A DNA stretch of 64,000 bases. It comes from Nocardioides faecalis (GTDB lineage: Bacteria; Actinomycetota; Actinomycetes; Propionibacteriales; Nocardioidaceae). Positions 60,530 through 64,000 of the stretch are shown one piece after another. Both the position numbers and the translations under genes were made by a program. The notes beneath the pieces were generated by a model, which did no database searches, was not told the origin of the DNA, and worked only from the letters and a program-made list of their open reading frames with translations. The DNA is taken from assembly GCF_018388425.1 (NCBI RefSeq), contig NZ_CP074406.1, positions 3,720,001-3,784,000 on the forward strand, written 5' to 3'. The stretch's first letter is position 1. The number at the start of each line of letters is the position of its first letter.

Positions 60530-61000
60530 ATGCACGTGATCGTGGCGACCGACGGGTCGCGCCAGTCGCTGCAGGCGGCGCGGACGTTCAAGAGCTTCGC
60601 CGACCCGCACCGGATCAGCGACGTCTCGGTGCTCGCGGTGATCCGGCCGCTGTCCTCGGTCGCGTTCGCCGACGAGATCTCCGGCTCCAGCGCCAAGGTC
60701 ACCGGCCCCGAGCACTCCTTCCGCGCCGAGGCCGAGGCCGCGGTGCGGAAGGTGGCTGAGGAGTTCGACGGCTGGGGGCCGGCCCTGCACCGGCGCATCC
60801 GCAGCGGCTCGCCGGCCAACGAGATCATCAAGGCCGCCAAGCAGCTCGACGCCGGCCTGGTGGTCGTGGCTGCCGGCGGCCGCGGGCTGAGCGAGTCCGT
60901 CCTCATCGGCAGCACCGCGCAGCGAGTGCAGAACTACGCGCCGTGCCCCGTGCTCGTCGTACGGCCCAAGCCGCGCAAGCCCGCCCACCTCAAGAAGTAG
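60530..61000 (+). CDS. Universal stress protein (UspA family)
   Basis: 156 residues, one Usp domain. ATP-binding motif is AAGGRGLSESVLIGSTAQRV (pattern G-x2-G-x9-G-S/T), with VIVATDGSRQSLQAA at the N-terminus. It probably binds ATP and modulates the permease encoded just before it. GGAGGAG lies 9-15 nt upstream of the ATG. It converges with the CorC gene 6 bp away. Confidence 0.9.
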   Translation: MHVIVATDGSRQSLQAARTFKSFADPHRISDVSVLAVIRPLSSVAFADEISGSSAKVTGPEHSFRAEAEAAVRKVAEEFDGWGPALHRRIRSGSPANEIIKAAKQLDAGLVVVAAGGRGLSESVLIGSTAQRVQNYAPCPVLVVRPKPRKPAHLKK

Positions 61001-61006
61001 CCCGCG

Positions 61007-62023
61007 TCAGGCCGCCTCGACCTGCCCGAAGAGCCGGGCCAGCAGGTCGGTCAGGGTCAGCACCCCGGGACCGGCGTCCGTGCGGACCAGCACCAGGTGG
61101 TTGCGGGTCTCGCGCATGGTGGTGATCGCCTCGTAGACCGGCACGGAGGCGTCGAGCTGCAGCACGGGCCGCATCAGCTCCGCCAGCCCCGGCGTCGGGG
61201 ACCCGGCGGCGGTGAGGGTGTCGCGGACGTGCACCACCCCGGTGACGGTCCCGGCGTCCTCGATCAGGATCCGCAGGTGACCCGAGGTGTGGGCGATCTC
61301 CTGCACGGCCGCGGCGTCGGCGGACAGCGGCACGGTGACCAGCTCCCGGCCGGTTTCCACCAGGTCGCCCAACGAGAGCTCGGCGAGGTCGAGAGCGTCG
61401 GTGATCTGGGAGGAGAAGCCCGACTCCAACGCCCCGACGTCGGCGGAGTGTGCGACCAGCTCGCGCAGGTCCGAGGCGGTCTGGCTGGTGGCCATGCTGT
61501 CCTGCGGCTCCACGCCGACGCGGCGCAGGCACGCGTTGGCGATGGTGTTGAGCATCGTCAGCACCGGGCGGGTCACCCACATGAACGCACGCATCGGCAG
61601 TGCCAGCACCGTCGCCGCCGTCTCCGGGTGCGCGATGGCCCACGACTTCGGGGCCATCTCCCCCACCACGAGGTGCAGGAAGGTGACGAAGACCAGCGCG
61701 AGCACGAACCCGGCGCCGTCCGCGAGCCACAGCGGCACGCCCCAGTCCTCGAAGGCGGGGGTCAGCACATGGTGCACGGCGGGCTTGGTGATCGCACCCA
61801 GCGCCAGGGCGCAGGCGGTGATGCCGAGCTGGCAGCCGGCGAGCAGCACGGTGAGCTCGTTGAAGGAGCGCAGCGCGGCCCGGGCCGAGCGACTGGTCGG
61901 CGCCTTCTCCTCGATCCGATGCCGACGAGCGGCCAGGACGGCGAACTCGGCCGCAACGAACAGCGCGCTGAGCACGATCAGCGCGGCGGTCACGGTGATG
62001 ACGAACAACGGGTTCTCACTCAT
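61007..62023 (-). CDS. CNNM/CorC (HlyC) family transporter with CBS domains
   Basis: 338 residues. A DUF21 (CNNM) membrane region with about four helices and the motif VFVTFLHLVVGEMAPKSWAI (1-200) is followed by two CBS-like modules (about 200-335), the first ending in TGVVHVRDTL and the second in LVLVRTDAGPGVLTLTDLL. The family moves magnesium or cobalt, or regulates such efflux. It has no separate CorC_HlyC domain at the C-terminus, being shorter than its partner. Its start overlaps the partner's stop by 4 nt (ATGA), so both are made together. Confidence 0.88.
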   Translation of the reverse strand: MSENPLFVITVTAALIVLSALFVAAEFAVLAARRHRIEEKAPTSRSARAALRSFNELTVLLAGCQLGITACALALGAITKPAVHHVLTPAFEDWGVPLWLADGAGFVLALVFVTFLHLVVGEMAPKSWAIAHPETAATVLALPMRAFMWVTRPVLTMLNTIANACLRRVGVEPQDSMATSQTASDLRELVAHSADVGALESGFSSQITDALDLAELSLGDLVETGRELVTVPLSADAAAVQEIAHTSGHLRILIEDAGTVTGVVHVRDTLTAAGSPTPGLAELMRPVLQLDASVPVYEAITTMRETRNHLVLVRTDAGPGVLTLTDLLARLFGQVEAA

Positions 62024-63396
62024 CGCGGCGCCTCCTGGCTCACGGCGGGCGGGAGCACGGCACGCACGGAGGACGGCACGTGCCGCTCCACGTCGAGCAC
62101 CTGCAGCTCGAGGCGCCGCGGCTCGACATCGATGTCGTCGACCAGCAGCGCCGGGTCGATCGGCAGCACCGCGACGACGCTGGCTCCGGGCCCGGGCAGG
62201 TCGCCGTACAGCTCGATGACCAGGCCGGCGAGGGTCTCGGCCTCGGTCGCGGGCAGCGGGTGGCCGATGGTGCGGGCGACCTCGTCCAGCGGGGCGTCGC
62301 CGCGCAGCGTCCAGCTGTCGGTGACGTCGTCGTGGAGGTCGCGGACGAGGTCGGGGCCGGCCTCGTCGTGCTCGTCGGTGATCTCGCCGACCAGCTCCTC
62401 CGCGAGGTCCTCCATGGTCAGCACGCCGGCCAGGCCGCCGTACTCGTCGAGCACGCAGGCCAGCTGCGCCTGGGCGGCGGTCAGCGTCTCCAGTGCCGCG
62501 GGCAGCGACATGCTGGTCGGCACCAGCAGCGCCGGGCGGAGCACGTCCGCGGCGTGGCCGGGGTCGTCGGCGGGGCGGGCGAGCACGTCCTGCAGGTGCA
62601 CGACGCCGAGCAGCTCGTCCTCGGCGCCGAGCACCGGGTAGCGGGAGTGGCCGGTGCTCATCAGCTCCCGCACCGCGCGCAGCGGCAGCGCCGGGTGCAC
62701 CACGTCGACCCGCGAGCGCGGGATCATCGCGTGCTCCACGTCCTGGTCGGGGAAGTCGAGCATCCGGTCCAGCAGCACGGACAGCTCAGCCGGCAGGCTG
62801 CCGGACTCCCGCGAGGCGGCCACGATGTGGCTGAGGTCCTGGCGGGTGGCGGAGTGCTCGACGTCGTGCACCGGCTCCATGCCGACGGCCTTGAGCAGCA
62901 GGTTCGAGGCGCGGTCGAAGATCCGGATCAACCAGCCGAAGACCGTCAGGTAGGCGGTGGTGGAGGACGCCAGGCCGACCGCGACGGGCTCGGGGCGCGC
63001 GATCGCGAGGTTCTTGGGGAAGAGCTCGCCGAAGATCATCTGCACGAAGGTCGACAACAGCAGCGCCAGCAGCGTGCCGACGGCGATGCCGACGCCGGTG
63101 GGCACGCCGACCCCACCGAGCCCCTCGCCCAGCGCCTCACCGATCAGCGGCTCGGCGACGTAGCCGACGAGCAGCGCGGTGACGGTGATGCCCAGCTGCG
63201 CGCCGGACAGCATGAAGGAGGTGCGCCGGGTGACCGCCAGCGCCCGCCGCGCGCCGGCGTCGCCGGCGGCGGCCCTGGCCTTGAGGCGCGAGCGGTCGAC
63301 CGCCATGTAGGCGAACTCCTGCGCCACGAAGTAACCGGTGACCGCGGTGATGGCCAGGACCACCAGCAGGCCCACCAGGAGGGAGACGACCCACAT
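62020..63396 (-). CDS. CNNM/CorC (HlyC) family transporter, full length
   Basis: 458 residues: DUF21 membrane domain (1-200, with QMIFGELFPKNLAIARPEPVA, split here as MIFGELFPKNLAIA), a CBS pair (about 215-340, with MIPRSRVDVVH and LLGVVHLQDVL) and the CorC_HlyC domain (about 365-435). It probably acts with the overlapping shorter paralogue as a heteromer in divalent-cation efflux or homeostasis. ATG 63396 is the only good start. Upstream to 63563 nothing is evident. Confidence 0.9.
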   Translation of the reverse strand: MWVVSLLVGLLVVLAITAVTGYFVAQEFAYMAVDRSRLKARAAAGDAGARRALAVTRRTSFMLSGAQLGITVTALLVGYVAEPLIGEALGEGLGGVGVPTGVGIAVGTLLALLLSTFVQMIFGELFPKNLAIARPEPVAVGLASSTTAYLTVFGWLIRIFDRASNLLLKAVGMEPVHDVEHSATRQDLSHIVAASRESGSLPAELSVLLDRMLDFPDQDVEHAMIPRSRVDVVHPALPLRAVRELMSTGHSRYPVLGAEDELLGVVHLQDVLARPADDPGHAADVLRPALLVPTSMSLPAALETLTAAQAQLACVLDEYGGLAGVLTMEDLAEELVGEITDEHDEAGPDLVRDLHDDVTDSWTLRGDAPLDEVARTIGHPLPATEAETLAGLVIELYGDLPGPGASVVAVLPIDPALLVDDIDVEPRRLELQVLDVERHVPSSVRAVLPPAVSQEAPR

Positions 63397-63563
63397 CAGG
63401 CGGCACCCTCCCGGTTCGGCTCAGGTTGACCGGGGGAGTCGTCGTCGTCCATCGGTGCGGTGCTTCTCCTGCGGCTCGGGCCGGGACCGGTGCCCGGGCT
63501 CGCGTCGTACAACGACGCAGCCCTGCCCGTCGGTTCCCGCGCGCGTGGACGGACTCGGGCCGC

Positions 63564-64000
63564 TCAGCGTGACATCGCCCACCTGATGGTGCCGACTGCG
63601 GCGGAGCCGGCGGCGCGCACCACGGTCCGCTCCGTGACCGGCAGCCACGGCAACCGCAGGCCGGGGCGGGTCCAGGCGGGCATCAGGCCGATCGCGGCGC
63701 CGGCCAGCACCGCGTACGGCGCCCGTGCCGCGAGCGGCAGCGGCGGCTTGAGCAGCACGTAGCGCACCGCCTCGCGCGCCTCCGGTGTCGCCCGCAGCTC
63801 GTCGCGGTAGCCGGCCAGCACCTCGCGCAGCTCGGTGACGGTGGTGGGCGGGTCGAGGACGCCGAGGCGGCGGGCCACCTCGGCGGCCTGCGCCACGTAG
63901 GTGTCCTGCTCGGCGGCGTCGAGGGGGCGTGCGCCGTACGTCTGGTGGGCCAGCAGGAAGCTGTCGATCTCCGCGACGTGCACCCAGGCGAGCAGGTGCG
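63564..64000 (-). CDS. MpaB-type oxygenase (DUF2236), C-terminal part
   Basis: Partial: the reading frame runs off the right edge (HLLAWVHVAEIDSFLLAHQ continues from beyond 64000). The 145 visible residues contain the WVHVAEIDSFL helix with its conserved His, an ADFATTVTEL-like acidic segment (PTTVTELREVLAGYRDEL), then a hydrophobic stretch and TIRWAMSR at the end. The family is the same as at 45548 but from a different branch. Substrate unknown. Confidence 0.75.
   Translation of the reverse strand, partial: HLLAWVHVAEIDSFLLAHQTYGARPLDAAEQDTYVAQAAEVARRLGVLDPPTTVTELREVLAGYRDELRATPEAREAVRYVLLKPPLPLAARAPYAVLAGAAIGLMPAWTRPGLRLPWLPVTERTVVRAAGSAAVGTIRWAMSR

Overview
The window is a high-GC actinobacterial chromosome segment, most likely from Nocardioides or a close relative (Nocardioidaceae). 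That placement is an inference. It rests on base composition, on families tied to mycothiol-using actinobacteria (DinB-like and TIGR03086-like proteins), on many GTG starts, and on leaderless promoters: at least nine genes have a TANNNT -10 hexamer 6 or 7 nt before the start codon. No rRNA, tRNA, CRISPR array, insertion sequence or prophage was seen.

Layout. 1-9.6 kb: a membrane protein of unknown function, two tandem GH1 beta-glucosidase paralogues (the second with altered glycone-binding residues), a pirin, an ECF sigma factor with a SnoaL-like tail, a mycothiol-dependent-type protein, a pentapeptide-repeat protein, and an aldehyde dehydrogenase behind a structured leader. 9.6-22 kb: a lipoprotein penicillin-binding protein, a DEAD-box RNA helicase, a secreted EEP-family phosphodiesterase/nuclease, a YceI protein with a dense operator region, a Ser/Thr kinase, a secreted anchored protein, a PadR regulator and an M3 peptidase.

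22-30.1 kb is the standout region. Three TasA/CalY-like fibre subunits, two of them almost identical, are followed by a SipW-type signal peptidase, a 604-residue Ig-repeat surface protein, a small membrane protein and an OmpR/PhoB-type two-component system. Each subunit gene is preceded by GTGG direct repeats with an 11-bp period (6, 4 and 5 copies), as expected for tandem binding of an OmpR/PhoB-type regulator. I infer a regulated extracellular-fibre or matrix locus in which the signal peptidase processes the subunits and the two-component system controls them.

30-43 kb: two MFS transporters, a DinB protein, Dps, a DrrAB-like ABC exporter, a cytochrome P450, a beta-phosphoglucomutase-like HAD enzyme translationally coupled to a GH65 phosphorylase, an epimerase-like protein and a GH25 lysozyme lipoprotein. 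43-64 kb: thioredoxin with a flavin-dependent oxidoreductase, regulators (three TetR), two MpaB-type oxygenases, pterin dehydratase, a thioesterase, GNAT, VOC and RibD-like enzymes, a LysE exporter, a diguanylate cyclase with an EF-hand loop in its extracellular domain, a DHA2 drug exporter, a fatty acyl-CoA ligase, an orphan MbcA/Xre-like protein, an APC permease with a universal stress protein, and a CorC/HlyC pair.

Several genes end in long palindromes without U-tracts. Two of these, 12 kb apart, are copies of one 66-nt element placed directly after different genes. A 74-bp near-perfect, AT-richer palindrome follows dps.
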